Source of the DNA: Candidatus Brocadiaceae bacterium
Lineage (GTDB): Bacteria; Planctomycetota; Brocadiia; SM23-32
Length of the DNA stretch: 7,015 bases
Direction of reading: 5' to 3'
NCBI GenBank assembly: GCA_030615435.1
Contig: JAUWZH010000131.1
Coordinates: forward strand, 1 to 7,015
Made by a program: the position numbers and the translations under genes. This document shows, piece by piece, positions 7,013-7,015 of this stretch. How positions within the stretch are numbered: position 1 is the first letter of the stretch; every line of letters starts with the position of its first letter. The notes beneath the pieces are model-generated. The model did not search any database. It saw only the letters and a program-made list of their open reading frames with translations, and was not told where the DNA came from.

Positions 7013-7015
7013 TCG

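Overview
The window is an ordinary stretch of a GC-rich bacterial chromosome (roughly two thirds G+C by eye). It holds eight protein-coding genes packed tightly in four two-gene blocks of alternating strand. Diaminopimelate epimerase, split amino-acid and cofactor genes, Shine-Dalgarno sites and sigma70-type promoter hexamers all mark it as bacterial. The phylum cannot be fixed from the sequence alone. I saw no rRNA, tRNA, mobile element, CRISPR array or phage gene.

Layout. Block 1 (+, about 2-1422): the 3' part of hisC (histidinol-phosphate aminotransferase), cut by the left edge, then hisB (imidazoleglycerol-phosphate dehydratase). Block 2 (-, 2982-1463): a Nudix hydrolase with a C-terminal winged-helix-like domain of NrtR type, whose stop codon overlaps the start of dapF (diaminopimelate epimerase). 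Blocks 1 and 2 converge on a 40-base gap with a G+C-rich hairpin. Block 3 (+, 3177-4478): a glutamine amidotransferase of the TrpG/PabA family, then a stand-alone phosphopantothenate-cysteine ligase (CoaB). Block 4 (-, 7012-4489): a malic enzyme reaching the right edge, then mtaB, a radical-SAM tRNA methylthiotransferase. Blocks 3 and 4 converge with only 10 bases between stop codons.

The only sizeable non-coding stretch is the divergent region 2983-3176 between the Nudix gene and the amidotransferase gene. It contains two credible sigma70-type promoters pointing away from each other and an imperfect palindrome touching the -35 of the Nudix promoter. This is the most informative regulatory spot in the window.

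The genes serve core biosynthesis: histidine, lysine/peptidoglycan (DapF), tryptophan or folate (amidotransferase), coenzyme A (CoaB), tRNA modification (MtaB) and C4/C3 carbon balance (malic enzyme). I found no evidence for a new multi-gene system. The points worth a second look are a Nudix/winged-helix protein with an intact catalytic box beside a candidate operator, a CoaB of the split type, a changed conserved motif in HisB, and a shortened loop in the malic enzyme.
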